Source: CAWHJN01 sp963829705
GTDB lineage: Bacteria; Bacteroidota; Rhodothermia; Rhodothermales; BA12
Assembly: GCA_963829705.1 (NCBI GenBank)
Contig: CAWHJN010000005.1
Span: 1,178,001 to 1,242,000, forward strand
Length of the DNA: 64,000 nucleotides
Direction of reading: 5' to 3'
Below are positions 18,709 to 28,317 of the stretch, piece after piece (position 1 is the stretch's first letter; the number at the start of each line of letters is the position of its first letter). A program made the translations under genes and the position numbers. Under the pieces are notes generated by a model. The model saw only the letters and a program-made list of their open reading frames with translations, did no database searches and was not told the DNA's origin.

Positions 18709-20928
18709 GTGACGCAGGCTCCCCGCGCGCGGCTCCTCTGGATGGCGCTCCTCTACGCCACGTGCATCGGGGCGATGAGCGCGGTGCCGCTCCTGCGCGT
18801 GCTCCACGCCGAGTCGTCGGCGCTGGTGGCGGGCGTCGGGTGGATGCTGGCGGGCGGCTTCGCGCTGGCAGCGTTCCGGCGGGGTGAGGCGTTCGGGGAG
18901 GTGTTGAAGACGAGCCTCGTGGCGCTCGCCGTGCCATGGGCGCTCTTGACGCTCTCGCTCTTCTGGACGCCCAACGCGGGCTACGCGCAGGGATTGCTGC
19001 TCTTCGTGACGTTCGCGCCGCCGTCCGTGGCACTCGCCGTCGCGCTGGCGTACGGCCTCACGGGTACCGATCTGAAAAGGCCGGGGTGGACGTTTTTCAT
19101 CGTGACGCTGGTCATCCTCGTCGCCACGCCGCTGTACGACCTCGGCTTCCACCCGCAGTTTTACCACTACGACCACGTCTGGGGCGGCCTCCTCGGGCCG
19201 ATCTACGACGAGGAACTGGCGCTCCGGCCCGGCCTGTTCGCCTTCCGCGGGCTGACGCTGCTGTGGGCGCTCGTGGCGTTTCTCTACGGCGAGGCGCGGC
19301 GCGGGCGACCGCAGCGCGTCAGGATGCGGGTGGCGCTGGCGCTCGTGGCGCTGACGTACGCGGCGGGGGGATGGCTGGGCATCGTCACGCCCGCGTGGGC
19401 GCTGCGGCAGGCGCTCGCGGGGCACGCACAGACACCGCACTTCGACGTGTACTTCGACCCCGCCGCGACCGACAGCGCCGACGTGGCGCGGCTCGCGCGG
19501 CTGCACGAGTACCGTTACGCGCAGCTCCGCGAAACCCTCGGCGTGGGCGTAGAGGGGCGTGTGCAGAGCTACGTCTACCCGACGCCACGCGCACGGGCGC
19601 GGCTGACGGGCGCGGCGCAGACGAGCGTGGCCCCGGTGTGGCTCCGCACGCCCCAGATGCACCTCGTGGCCTCTCACGTCGAAAACGTGCTGGCGCATGA
19701 ACTGGCGCACGTGTTCTCCCGATCGTTCGGGCTGCCCGTTGTGCGGGCGTCGCGGTTCGTGGGGCTCGTCGAGGGCCTGGCCGTGGCCGTCGAGCCGCCC
19801 GACGGGTTGCCGTCACCGCACGAGCAGACCATCGCCGCCGCGCTCGCCTCGGGCGACGCCGACCTCGGGGGCCGCGTGGCGCGCTCGCTGGGGCCAGGCG
19901 GGTTCTGGACGGCCCGCGGCGCGGTGTCGTACACGACGATGGGCTCGTTCACCCGCTTCCTGCTCGACGCGTACGGGGCCGAGAAGCTGCGCGCCGTCTA
20001 CCCCTGGGGCGATTTCGAGGGCGTCTACGGCGCCTCCATCGACACGCTCGCGGCCCGGTGGGAGGCCTACCTGATGGATCTGGATCTCATTGCCCGCGCT
20101 GCCGCGCCGCTGGCCGAGCAGCGGTTCTCGGTGCCGTCGCTCTTCGAGAAAACCAGTCCACACTACGTGCCGCGCCACGTGCGGCTGACGCGGCGGGCCG
20201 CCGAAGCCACGACGAGCGCCGAGGCCCTCGAAGGGCTGGAGCAGGCACTGGTGCTGGCGCCGGCGTACGCGCCCGCGCTGGACGGATGGGCGCGCATCCT
20301 GCTGCGACGCGGCGAGCCTGCCCGCGTGCGGCAGCGCCTCGACACGCTCGAAACGGATTCGCCCACCCTCCTGCTGCGCCGCGCCGACGCTGCCGCGCTC
20401 CTCGCCGACGCCGACGCGGCACGCACGGGCTACGCGCAGGCCCGGGCGGCGCTGCCGCTTTACGCCCACGCCGCCCGCGTGGCGCTGGGCCTGCGGGCGT
20501 CGCTGGCACCCGACCCCGCTGCCGTCGCCGCGCTCTATGCGGAGGCCATCCCCCCATCGTTCACGCCGCCCGCGCTGACGGTGTTGCTGGCCGTCCGGGC
20601 GCTCGACACGCAGCCGGAGAGCGCCTATGCCGCGTTGACGCGTACGCCGCTGCCCGAGGATTTCTGGGCGACGCCGGGCGAGCGGGCGCTGTTCGAGGCG
20701 CAGCGGGCCGCATGGCAGGCCGAGGCTGCGCTGGCATCGGCGCGGTACGCGGCTGCGGTGGAACGGGGGCGCGAAGCGGCAGCGGCCTTCGCCGTGCTGG
20801 GCGACGCGCAGGCAGCGGCGCGGTGGCTCGACGTGGCCCGGCAGGCCCGGTGGGCACAAGCGCCGCCCCTCCCCGTCGTGGCGAAACCATCGACCGGCGG
20901 CAGACGTGCGAGCCGTCTTTACCCCTGA
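18709..20928 (+). CDS. Polytopic membrane protein with gluzincin-type metallopeptidase domain (peptidase MA-like)
   Basis: 739 residues from a GTG start 4 bases after the upstream stop. About residues 10-235 hold six or so hydrophobic helices. A peptidase domain then carries HELAH (H330, E331, H334) and a glutamate E355 twenty residues on (LVEGLAVAVE), the gluzincin zinc-site arrangement. The C-terminal third is alanine-rich and helical, with TPR-like periodicity. The nearest match from memory is peptidase MA-like proteins of Bacteroidota. It is probably translated with the DUF3078-like gene before it and the T9SS plug gene after it (3-base gap), so a role in envelope protein processing is possible. 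Substrate unknown. Confidence 0.75.
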   Translation: MTQAPRARLLWMALLYATCIGAMSAVPLLRVLHAESSALVAGVGWMLAGGFALAAFRRGEAFGEVLKTSLVALAVPWALLTLSLFWTPNAGYAQGLLLFVTFAPPSVALAVALAYGLTGTDLKRPGWTFFIVTLVILVATPLYDLGFHPQFYHYDHVWGGLLGPIYDEELALRPGLFAFRGLTLLWALVAFLYGEARRGRPQRVRMRVALALVALTYAAGGWLGIVTPAWALRQALAGHAQTPHFDVYFDPAATDSADVARLARLHEYRYAQLRETLGVGVEGRVQSYVYPTPRARARLTGAAQTSVAPVWLRTPQMHLVASHVENVLAHELAHVFSRSFGLPVVRASRFVGLVEGLAVAVEPPDGLPSPHEQTIAAALASGDADLGGRVARSLGPGGFWTARGAVSYTTMGSFTRFLLDAYGAEKLRAVYPWGDFEGVYGASIDTLAARWEAYLMDLDLIARAAAPLAEQRFSVPSLFEKTSPHYVPRHVRLTRRAAEATTSAEALEGLEQALVLAPAYAPALDGWARILLRRGEPARVRQRLDTLETDSPTLLLRRADAAALLADADAARTGYAQARAALPLYAHAARVALGLRASLAPDPAAVAALYAEAIPPSFTPPALTVLLAVRALDTQPESAYAALTRTPLPEDFWATPGERALFEAQRAAWQAEAALASARYAAAVERGREAAAAFAVLGDAQAAARWLDVARQARWAQAPPLPVVAKPSTGGRRASRLYP

Positions 20929-20931
20929 CCC

Positions 20932-22218
20932 ATGCGCGTTCTCGTTCTCCTGTTGTGTGTGCTGTTGAGCGCGTGCGCCGCCACCGACCCGGCTTCCAAT
21001 CCGGACGCCCGCCCACTACGCGACCGCGTGCCGGGCAGCGCGGGCACGATGGGCCTCGCACCCGACGTGCCGAGCGTGCAGACCGTCCAGCTCTATGCCG
21101 GGCAGAACCAGCAGGCGCTGCCCATCCTGCAACTGGGCTCGGGGCAGACGCTCACGCTCGCCTTCGACCTCCTCGGCACGCGCGGGCAGGCGCTGTCGGT
21201 CTACTACTACCACGCCGACCGGCGCTGGCGGCGCGACCTGATGGCCATCGACTACATGCAGGGCTTCCAGCGCGACGATCTCATCCAGTACACGTCGTCG
21301 CGTGGTACGCAGCTTCCGTACACGCATTACGAGCACCGCTTTCCGCAGAACGGGACGGCGTTCACCCTCAGTGGCAACTACATCCTGCGCGTGACAGAGC
21401 AGGGCAGCGAAGACGCCGTGCTGTTCGAGCGCCCGTTTTTCGTGTCGGAGGAAGGCGTGGCGGCGGAGCTGGGGTTGCAGCCCGTGCTGCTCGGCGGCGG
21501 GGGCGGCAGCAGCGTGCAGCCCATCGTGCAGTTCGCGCCTCTGGCCGAGCAGGGCTACAGCGCGTTCTCGTACGACGTGTGCTTCGTGCAGGATGGCCGC
21601 TACGCCGCGCCGCGCTGCACCGACCAGCCCACCCGCACCGATCCGCGCGTGCTGACGTACTACCTCCAGCCGACGGATGCCTTCTCGCCCAACACGGGCG
21701 TCTACTACCTCGACCTGCGCGACCTGCGCGTCTCGACGCGGGTGGAAAAGCTGGACCTCGGCCAGACGCCCTACCACGTCACGCTCTCGCCCGACGCCGC
21801 GCTGTTTCCCGCGACGGTCGGCGATCCGCTGCTCAACGGGCAGATCGTCACGCGCGATGCCCGTGCCCCCGGTGACCCGGCGCTCACGGCGGAGTACGTC
21901 GAGGCGCGCTTCACCTTCGTCCCGCCGGACGAAGCGCCGCTCCGCAGCGTGTACCTCTCCGGCGCGTTCAGCGGCTGGCAGCGCCTCGCCGAGCCGATGA
22001 CGTGGGTGCCCGACGAACGACATTACACGCAGAACGTGCTGCTCAAGCAGGGCCAGTACGAGTACCGCTACGTCTCCGACGATCCGCAACTCGCCCGCGC
22101 GCAGTCCAACGTGCTCGGCCGCCCCGACCTCTCCTACACCGCCTTCGTCTACTACCGCGACCCCACGCGCCAGACCGACCGCCTCATCGCCACACGCACA
22201 GGATCGAGCGGTTTGTGA
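20932..22218 (+). CDS. Type IX secretion system plug-family lipoprotein (DUF5103)
   Basis: 428 residues. The signal MRVLVLLLCVLLSACAAT has a lipobox (LSAC). The N-terminal plug domain (VQTVQLYAGQNQQALPILQLGSGQTL, YYYHADRRWRRDLMAIDYMQGF) and the C-terminal part (LYSGAFSGWQ-like fold, YEYRYVSDD) match DUF5103, the family of the plug that closes the SprA translocon. It is encoded with the membrane peptidase upstream. Its presence fits the T9SS sorting domains on at least five secreted proteins in the window. Confidence 0.85.
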   Translation: MRVLVLLLCVLLSACAATDPASNPDARPLRDRVPGSAGTMGLAPDVPSVQTVQLYAGQNQQALPILQLGSGQTLTLAFDLLGTRGQALSVYYYHADRRWRRDLMAIDYMQGFQRDDLIQYTSSRGTQLPYTHYEHRFPQNGTAFTLSGNYILRVTEQGSEDAVLFERPFFVSEEGVAAELGLQPVLLGGGGGSSVQPIVQFAPLAEQGYSAFSYDVCFVQDGRYAAPRCTDQPTRTDPRVLTYYLQPTDAFSPNTGVYYLDLRDLRVSTRVEKLDLGQTPYHVTLSPDAALFPATVGDPLLNGQIVTRDARAPGDPALTAEYVEARFTFVPPDEAPLRSVYLSGAFSGWQRLAEPMTWVPDERHYTQNVLLKQGQYEYRYVSDDPQLARAQSNVLGRPDLSYTAFVYYRDPTRQTDRLIATRTGSSGL

Positions 22219-22344
22219 TCGGAGCGCCGAGTGGGGAGACGGGCAGGGGCCACGCGTAGGGGATTCCCCCGCCACTCGGGTACGGGAGGCCGGGTTGAGT
22301 TTTGCGGAGCGGCAGGGTACGTTGATGCAGGATTTCGCTTTCCC

Positions 22345-23061
22345 ATGAACCTCGGACTCGTTTTTCTGGCCGGCCTCCTCGGCAGCGCGCATTGCGTGGG
22401 GATGTGTGGCGGTTTTTCGCTGGCGCTCGCGCACGGCTCGGGCGAGCGCGTGTGGTCGCGGCAGACGCTCTACCACGGGGGGCGCATCGGGATGTACACG
22501 GCCCTCGGCGCGCTGGCGGGAACGTTCGGCTACGCGCTCTTTCTCGCGCGCGGCACGCAACTCGTGCTGTCGGTGGTGCTCGGCATCGCGCTGATCGTCG
22601 CCGGGTTGAGTTTGTGCGGTGTGCTGCGCCGGTGGGTGCCGCTCGAACGGCTGCCCATCCCCGCGTTTTTCGGGCGCGCGGTGACGCGGCTGGTGCAGCA
22701 CCCGTCGCCCGGTGCGGCGCTGGGGCTGGGGATGGTCAACGGGGTGCTGCCGTGCGGGCTGGTGCTGGCGCTGCTGGTGCAGGCGGCGGCGGCGGGCAAC
22801 CCGGCGGACGGCGCGCTGACGATGCTGGCCTTTGGAGCGGGGACGGTGCCCGCGCTCGCGCTGACGGTGTTCGTGGGGCAGTGGTGGTCGCCCGCGCGGC
22901 GCATGAAGGCGCAGCAGTGGGCGGGCGTGCTGCTCGTGGTGATGGGCGCGATCACGGTGGCGCGGGCGACGCCGCTGGAGCAGATGACGCACACGTGGCT
23001 CCACGGTGATCACGCCGCGCACGCCGCTACGGACGACGAGTGGTGCCGACTGCCGGGATAG
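22345..23061 (+). CDS. TauE/SafE-family membrane protein (cytochrome oxidase-associated)
   Basis: 238 residues from the ATG at 22345 with about six membrane helices. MNLGLVFLAGLLGSAHCVGMCGGF is the hallmark start of the TauE/SafE (DsbD_2-like) proteins that accompany cbb3 oxidase genes, and GMVNGVLPCGLVLALL is the paired motif in the second half. The cysteines in CVGMCGG and LPCG suggest copper or thiol chemistry. It converges on the cco operon 48 bases away, consistent with a role in copper delivery or cytochrome maturation. The exact transported species is not established. Confidence 0.85.
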   Translation: MNLGLVFLAGLLGSAHCVGMCGGFSLALAHGSGERVWSRQTLYHGGRIGMYTALGALAGTFGYALFLARGTQLVLSVVLGIALIVAGLSLCGVLRRWVPLERLPIPAFFGRAVTRLVQHPSPGAALGLGMVNGVLPCGLVLALLVQAAAAGNPADGALTMLAFGAGTVPALALTVFVGQWWSPARRMKAQQWAGVLLVVMGAITVARATPLEQMTHTWLHGDHAAHAATDDEWCRLPG

Positions 23062-23109
23062 GCGGGCTGGTCTGGAAAGCCATCAACCAACCCGACCAAC
23101 CTTTCCTCC

Positions 23110-23625
23110 TCACCCCAACACGGCGCGTACGAGGAGGATGATGGTGATGGCGAAGCCTGCCACCACGAAGTAGACCCACAGCAGCGCCTCACCGCGAGAA
23201 GTCTGGCCGGTGCGGTGCGGCTCGTCGGCCACGGCAGAGGGAATGGCACCTACCGGGCTGCCGTGGACGCGTTGCTCCTCGCGCGCGGCGCGGATGGTGG
23301 CCTCGTGGCGGGCCCACTCCCAGCTTGCCACGTCGGCGTCGGTAGCGGCGCGGAAGGCCGCGGGCGCGCTCCACACGTTGCCGCGGCCCACCCGCCAGTA
23401 GTAAGGCGTGTTCACCTTTGGCAGCGCGCTCTGCAGCGTGAGGTGCGTGATGCCTTTCACCGGCACCTCCCACAGCACCTCCTCGAAGCGCCGGTCGGCG
23501 GCGAGCTGGAACAGCAGGTCGTCGGTGGGGGCCGCCTGCCACGAGAACGTGGCGAGGGCGGCGTCGGCGGGGTGGTGGGCCGTCGGGGAGAGCAGGACGG
23601 GGCGGCGGGTGACGGAAGCAGTCAT
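23110..23625 (-). CDS. Uncharacterised protein with Fn3-like domain and C-terminal membrane helix, last gene of cco operon
   Basis: 171 residues from the ATG at 23625, overlapping ccoS by ATGA, so it is translationally coupled to the operon. Residues ~20-95 (ATFSWQAAPTDDLLFQLA, ITHLTLQSALPKVNTPYYWRVG) resemble the strand pattern of a fibronectin-III-like sandwich. The C-terminus has one hydrophobic helix (LLWVYFVVAGFAITIILLVRAVLG). No known family was recognised. Position implies a role near the cbb3 oxidase or its assembly. Confidence 0.65.
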   Translation of the reverse strand: MTASVTRRPVLLSPTAHHPADAALATFSWQAAPTDDLLFQLAADRRFEEVLWEVPVKGITHLTLQSALPKVNTPYYWRVGRGNVWSAPAAFRAATDADVASWEWARHEATIRAAREEQRVHGSPVGAIPSAVADEPHRTGQTSRGEALLWVYFVVAGFAITIILLVRAVLG

Positions 23626-23789
23626 GAGGACGGAGGTGGATCGGAAGGAGGTTCGTCGTCGAGGAGGAGGCGGTAGGCGGGGGCCTGCGTATCGTCGTAC
23701 TGCCCGTCGCGCACGGCCCAGCGGAAGCCCCACACGCCGAGGCCTGCCAGCACGAGGGCGGCGGGGATGAGCAGGTAGAGGATGTTCAT
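23622..23789 (-). CDS. ccoS: cbb3-type oxidase assembly protein CcoS
   Basis: 55 residues: a membrane helix (MNILYLLIPAALVLAGLGV) followed by WAVRDGQYDD, the CcoS signature, and a short acidic tail (LLDDEPPSDPPPSS). It overlaps ccoI upstream and the next gene downstream by ATGA on both sides. CcoS is required for inserting the redox cofactors into CcoN. Confidence 0.93.
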   Translation of the reverse strand: MNILYLLIPAALVLAGLGVWGFRWAVRDGQYDDTQAPAYRLLLDDEPPSDPPPSS

Positions 23790-26251
23790 GCCGAGCGCTG
23801 GAAAGAGGGCAACATCGCGCCCGCGACGACGACGAGCGACGACAGTGGCATGGCGACGGCGGCGGCGAGCGGGGTGACGAGGCCTGCCAGCGCCAGCGCG
23901 ACGCCCGCGACGTTGTAGGCGACGGAGAATGCCAGCAGCATCCGCACGCGGCGGATCAGCGCGGCCCCGGTGACGAGCAACCGGCGGACGGGCGCGAGGC
24001 CGGGAGCCGTCGCAAACACGTCGGCGGCGACGACGCTCACCGTCGTGCCGCCCGCCACAGCCATGCCCACGTGCGCGGCCTGCAACGCCGCCGCATCGTT
24101 GACGCCGTCCCCGATCATCATCACGGTGGATGTGCGGGCGGTTTCCCGAACGAACGCGGCTTTTTCTTCAGGCGAGACGTGCCCGCGTGCGCGGGCGGTA
24201 GGCAGGCCGAGGGCCTCGGCGGTGCGCGCCACCACGGCGGGGGCGTCGCCCGAGAGCAGCCAGACGGCGCGCCCCTCGCGCTGCCACGCGCCGACGAGCG
24301 CCGCGGACTCGGGGCGCAGCACGTCGCCGAAGCCCGCCATAGCCACGAGGCGGCCATCCACAGCCACACCCACGGGCGTCAGCCCTCTGTTGGCCCATGC
24401 GTGCATCTTCAGGCGCAGCGCGTCCGGAATGGGGGAGTGGTCAGCGGCCCAGTCCGGGCGGCCCACGCGCACCGCGTGCCCATCCACGTATCCCGCCACG
24501 CCTCGTCCCTGCTCATGCTGCACGTCGGAGGTCGCGTGGCGGCGGGCAGCTTGCGGGTAGGCGCGCGCGAAGGCGCGAGCGATGGGGTGGCGGCTGTGCG
24601 ATTCCAGCGCCGCGGCCAGGGGGAGGGCATGCTCGTCGCCGTCGTGGGCCGCGAGGGTGAGGCGGCCTTCGGTGAGCGTGCCCGTTTTGTCGAGCACGAG
24701 GGTATCGAGGTGGGCGGCGCGTTCGAGCGCGGCACCGTGCTTGACGAACACACCGTCGCGCGCGGATCGACCGATGGCGGCGGCGAACGACAGCGGCGTG
24801 GCCATGCCGAGCGCGCACGGGCAGGTAATGACGAGCAGCGCCACCATGCGCTGCACCCCGTCGTCCCAGCCGGTGCCCAGCACGAGCGCCAGCACCGCCA
24901 GCACGCCGATGGCGACGACGTAATAGGGCGCGAGCGCGTCGGTGAGGCGGACGGTCGGCGCTTCAGCGTGCGCGCCTGCCTGCACCATCGTCAGGAGCGC
25001 GCCCACGCGGGTATCCTTGCCCGCCGCCTCGACGCGCAGGTGCAGCGCGGCGCGCAGGTTGGTGGAACCCGCCTCGACGCGCGCCTCCGGCCCGACGGCC
25101 ACCGGCGCGCTCTCGCCCGTGAGCACGGAGCAATCGAGCGCGCTCGCGCCCTCGACCACGACGCCATCGACGGGGATCACGTCGCCCGCGCCCACACGCA
25201 CGAGGTCGCCCACGGCGAGGCGGCTTGCGACGACAGTTTCCGACGTGCCATCGGGCAGCACACGCGTGACCTGCGTGGGCAAGAGCGTCAGCAAACGGTC
25301 CGACGCCTCGCGGGCATGGCGCAGGGCGCGCAGGTGCAGCCACCGCGCCGTCAGCAGCGCAGCGACGAGGGTGAGGAGCGAGTCGAACCACACGGGCCCG
25401 GTGCCGCTGACCGTCGCCCAGGCGCTTTGCAGGTAGCCGCCCCACAGCCCGATGGAGATGGGCAGATCGAGCGACAGCAACCGGGCATCGCGGGCGGCGA
25501 GCGCGCCGCGCAGCGAGGCGATGGCGCGTCCAAAAAACACGCGCCCACCGACAGCGAACGACGCTGTGGCGAGGCCCCAACTCAGGTAGCGGGCGAAGTG
25601 CGCCAGCGCGCCGTCGGCCTCTCCCAGCCCGGCGTAGAAGGCAAAGGCCAGCAGCATCGCGTTGCCCGCCAGCGCCCAGCAGACGCCCATCTGCACGAGC
25701 AGCGTGTGCTCGGCAGCGCGGACATGCGCGAGGGCGTCGGAGGAGGTGGGCACCACGCGGTAGCCGAAGCGCGCCAGCCACCGCGCCACGCGCGACAGCG
25801 ACGTTTTTCGGGGGTCGAACGACACGTCGAGGCGTCCGCGCGTGAGGTTGAGGCGGGCGGCGTGGACGCCGTCGAGGTGGTGGGGTAGCCGCTCCACGAG
25901 CCACACACAAGCGGCGCAGTGCGCGCCTTCGAGGTGCAGTGAGGCGAGGAGCGTGCCGTCGGACTGTGCCGTGGCGACGTCGGCCAGCACGTCAGGGCTG
26001 TCGAGCACGGCGTAGGCTTCTTCCTCGACGCGCTCGGCGGGGCGGCCTCGGTCGTGGAGTTGGTAGTACGAGGCGTCGAGGCCGGCGGCGTGCAGCGCGT
26101 CGTGGACGACTTCGCAGCCTGTGCAGCAGAAAAACGGCCCGTCGCCGATGGGGTCGTGGCCGACGGGCAGGCCGCAGTGGGCGCACGGCGCGTCCGGGCG
26201 TGGCAGGGAGATGGCCCTGGTGCGGGGCGGGGGTGGAAGCGTGGTCGTCAC
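23786..26251 (-). CDS. ccoI: Copper-transporting P1B-type ATPase CcoI
   Basis: 821 residues from the GTG at 26251, coupled to ccoH by a GTGA overlap. An N-terminal cysteine cluster (CAHCGLPVG, FFCCTGCEVVHDAL) and an HMA-like domain with CAACVW precede the eight membrane helices. CPCALGMATP is the copper site, DKTGTLTEG holds the phosphorylated D521 and GDGVNDAAAL is the hinge. This is the FixI/CcoI type that exports copper for cbb3 oxidase assembly, not the CopA detoxifying type; the operon context supports it. Confidence 0.94.
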   Translation of the reverse strand: MTTTLPPPPRTRAISLPRPDAPCAHCGLPVGHDPIGDGPFFCCTGCEVVHDALHAAGLDASYYQLHDRGRPAERVEEEAYAVLDSPDVLADVATAQSDGTLLASLHLEGAHCAACVWLVERLPHHLDGVHAARLNLTRGRLDVSFDPRKTSLSRVARWLARFGYRVVPTSSDALAHVRAAEHTLLVQMGVCWALAGNAMLLAFAFYAGLGEADGALAHFARYLSWGLATASFAVGGRVFFGRAIASLRGALAARDARLLSLDLPISIGLWGGYLQSAWATVSGTGPVWFDSLLTLVAALLTARWLHLRALRHAREASDRLLTLLPTQVTRVLPDGTSETVVASRLAVGDLVRVGAGDVIPVDGVVVEGASALDCSVLTGESAPVAVGPEARVEAGSTNLRAALHLRVEAAGKDTRVGALLTMVQAGAHAEAPTVRLTDALAPYYVVAIGVLAVLALVLGTGWDDGVQRMVALLVITCPCALGMATPLSFAAAIGRSARDGVFVKHGAALERAAHLDTLVLDKTGTLTEGRLTLAAHDGDEHALPLAAALESHSRHPIARAFARAYPQAARRHATSDVQHEQGRGVAGYVDGHAVRVGRPDWAADHSPIPDALRLKMHAWANRGLTPVGVAVDGRLVAMAGFGDVLRPESAALVGAWQREGRAVWLLSGDAPAVVARTAEALGLPTARARGHVSPEEKAAFVRETARTSTVMMIGDGVNDAAALQAAHVGMAVAGGTTVSVVAADVFATAPGLAPVRRLLVTGAALIRRVRMLLAFSVAYNVAGVALALAGLVTPLAAAVAMPLSSLVVVAGAMLPSFQRSA

Positions 26252-26733
26252 TGCTCGTCCACCTCGACGCGCTGCGTGGTCTCGAACACCGTCGTGCCGC
26301 GCCGCGCCACCACCGTCACGTCCCACAGGCCCGGCGTCATGGCGGGCACGCCCACGGCGTAGCCGTCGGCGGTGGCATGGAACGGCACGCGGGCGACGAC
26401 GCCGATCTTGCTCGGCCGCCGGATTCTGATTTCGCCTTCGGCATCGGCCACCGGCGCGCCCGCGTCATCGACGAGGCGGAAGGCGAGCGTGCGCAGTCCG
26501 CCGATTTCGGCCCCGGCATCGAGCGTCACCTGCCAGCCCGTCGCGGCGCTCTGGGCGTCGGCGTGCAGCGTTTCGTCGTAATGGAGCGCGCGGGTGTAGT
26601 AGTCGGGCACCGTCTGCGCGCCACCGTCCGACCGGGCGGCCAGCACCGCGGACACGCCCATGCCGATGCTCAACAGCAGCAGTCCGGTGATGAAAAGCGG
26701 CCAGGTGACGTTGGGGGAAAGCGTGAAGCGCAT
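26248..26733 (-). CDS. ccoH: cbb3 oxidase assembly protein CcoH (FixH family)
   Basis: 161 residues from the ATG at 26733. A membrane helix (WPLFITGLLLLSIGMGVSAVL) is followed by PDYYTRALHYDE, typical of FixH, and a periplasmic beta-sandwich (GVVARVPFHATADGYAVGV, LWDVTVVARRG). It stabilises the oxidase and probably works with CcoI. The upstream in-frame ATG at 26841 is rejected because it adds an arginine-rich non-family stretch inside the ccoG gap. Confidence 0.9.
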   Translation of the reverse strand: MRFTLSPNVTWPLFITGLLLLSIGMGVSAVLAARSDGGAQTVPDYYTRALHYDETLHADAQSAATGWQVTLDAGAEIGGLRTLAFRLVDDAGAPVADAEGEIRIRRPSKIGVVARVPFHATADGYAVGVPAMTPGLWDVTVVARRGTTVFETTQRVEVDEQ

Positions 26734-26785
26734 GGCGGAACGGGACGCGGTGGAAACGGAGGACAGGTGCGGCGTGCTGCCGGGG

Positions 26786-28237
26786 TCAGGAGCGCACCGA
26801 CGGCGACAGCAGCGGGAAGGTGACTTCCTCCTCGGTACCATCCGAGAACACGACGACGAAGGTGGCCTCGCGCGTATCGCTCCTGAGTACGTCGGCGTCG
26901 AAGATCGCCCACACCTCCACGCGGGTCGTCTGGCCTGCGGGCGCGTGTACGGGCTGCACGCCCAGCACGCGCACTTCGGCCCCCTCGGGCGCGGTGACGG
27001 CGACGTTGAAGGTGAGGTCGTTGCGGCTCTGGTTGCCCACGCGGAAGGTCAGCCGGTTGGCGATGCGGCCGTCGGGAAGCGTCAGGAACGGCGCGTCGGC
27101 CACACGCCCGACGTACACCTCGTGGTCGGCGCGTGTGACGATAAGCGTGGTAAAGCCGGTCAGCAGCGCCACGAGCAGCACGCCGTAGACGACGGTGCGC
27201 GGGCGCAGTACCCGCGTCTTCACCCCGTGCAGCGCGTTCTCGGACGTGTAGCGGATGAGGCCACGCGGCTTTCCGACGGCGTCCATAATGTCGTCGCAGG
27301 CATCGATGCACTGGGTGCAGGCGATGCATTCCATCTGCAACCCGTCGCGGATGTCGATGCCGGTGGGGCACGTCCGCACGCATGCGTAGCAGTCCACGCA
27401 GTCGCCCAGCGGAGCGCGCTCGCCCGCCATCTCCTCGGCGATCTTCTTCTTCGAGCGCCGCGCCCGTGGCTCGCCGCGCACGGGATCGTAGGAGACGATG
27501 AGCGAGTCGGGGTCGAGCAGTACGGATTGCAGGCGTGCGTACGGGCACGTGATGGTGCAGAACTGCTCGCGGAAACGCCCGAAGTCGAACAGGATGAGGC
27601 CCGTCGTACCCGCCATCAGCACGAAATACCCCCAGTGCTTGGCGGGCGGACTCGTCATCCACGTGATGAGTTGCTCCCAGCCTACGATGTACGACACGAA
27701 TACGTGCGCCAGCAGCAGCGCGATGACGAGGTAGGTGGCCCACGTCAAGCTCACGCGCCACACCCGGTCCCACGTCCACGAACCCTCGTCGCGGCGCTTG
27801 CGGACGTGCTCTTTGCCCTGGAAAAACCGCTCGATCGGGCGGAAGACGAACTCGAGGTACACCGTCTGCGGGCACGCCCAGCCGCACCACACGCGCCCGA
27901 GCAGCGCCGTGATGAGCACCACCGACACGAGAATCGAGATCGACAGCAGCAGCAGCAGGAAGGTATCCGTCGGGTAGAAGATGCCCCCGAAGAGGTAGAA
28001 CGTCCGCGTGGACACGTCCAGCAGCACCGCCGGATGCCCGCCGATGGGCACGATGGGCAAGAGCACGAACAGGGCGATGAGCAGCCATCCCACCACGAGG
28101 CGCCTGCGCCAGTAGCGCCCGCGCGACTCGGTGGGGTAGATCCACAGCCGCTTGCCCTCGGCGCTGAGCGTCGTCAGCACCTGCTCGGGCGAGTCGAGGA
28201 TGCCGAAGTCTTCTTCGGGTAGAAAGGCGCGGGCCAT
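26786..28237 (-). CDS. ccoG: Cytochrome c oxidase accessory protein CcoG (FixG, 4Fe-4S ferredoxin)
   Basis: 483 residues from the ATG at 28237 (MARAFLPEEDFGIL). The N-terminal membrane helices include RVWCGWACPQTVYLEFVF and FREQFCTITCPYARLQ. Two 4Fe-4S clusters are set by CVDCYACVRTCP and CIACTQCIDACD. The C-terminal Ig-like FixG domain reads RLTFRVGNQSRNDLTFNV. CcoG is thought to reduce copper for the CcoN active site. It lies between ccoP and ccoH. Confidence 0.95.
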   Translation of the reverse strand: MARAFLPEEDFGILDSPEQVLTTLSAEGKRLWIYPTESRGRYWRRRLVVGWLLIALFVLLPIVPIGGHPAVLLDVSTRTFYLFGGIFYPTDTFLLLLLSISILVSVVLITALLGRVWCGWACPQTVYLEFVFRPIERFFQGKEHVRKRRDEGSWTWDRVWRVSLTWATYLVIALLLAHVFVSYIVGWEQLITWMTSPPAKHWGYFVLMAGTTGLILFDFGRFREQFCTITCPYARLQSVLLDPDSLIVSYDPVRGEPRARRSKKKIAEEMAGERAPLGDCVDCYACVRTCPTGIDIRDGLQMECIACTQCIDACDDIMDAVGKPRGLIRYTSENALHGVKTRVLRPRTVVYGVLLVALLTGFTTLIVTRADHEVYVGRVADAPFLTLPDGRIANRLTFRVGNQSRNDLTFNVAVTAPEGAEVRVLGVQPVHAPAGQTTRVEVWAIFDADVLRSDTREATFVVVFSDGTEEEVTFPLLSPSVRS

Positions 28238-28260
28238 GGAAGTACGGGTCAATGGTCGTT

Positions 28261-28305
28261 GGTCATTGGAGGAAGACACGGGTGCGTTTTCGGCCTCCAA
28301 TGACC
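28261..28305 (-). promoter_or_regulatory. 12-bp inverted repeat between ccoP and ccoG
   Basis: GGTCATTGGAGG (28261-28272) and CCTCCAATGACC (28294-28305) are exact reverse complements with a 21-base loop. No T-run follows in the direction of transcription, so an mRNA-stabilising or processing hairpin that separates ccoNOQP from ccoGHIS is more likely than full termination. Confidence 0.65.
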
Positions 28306-28317
28306 CGTGACGAGTCG

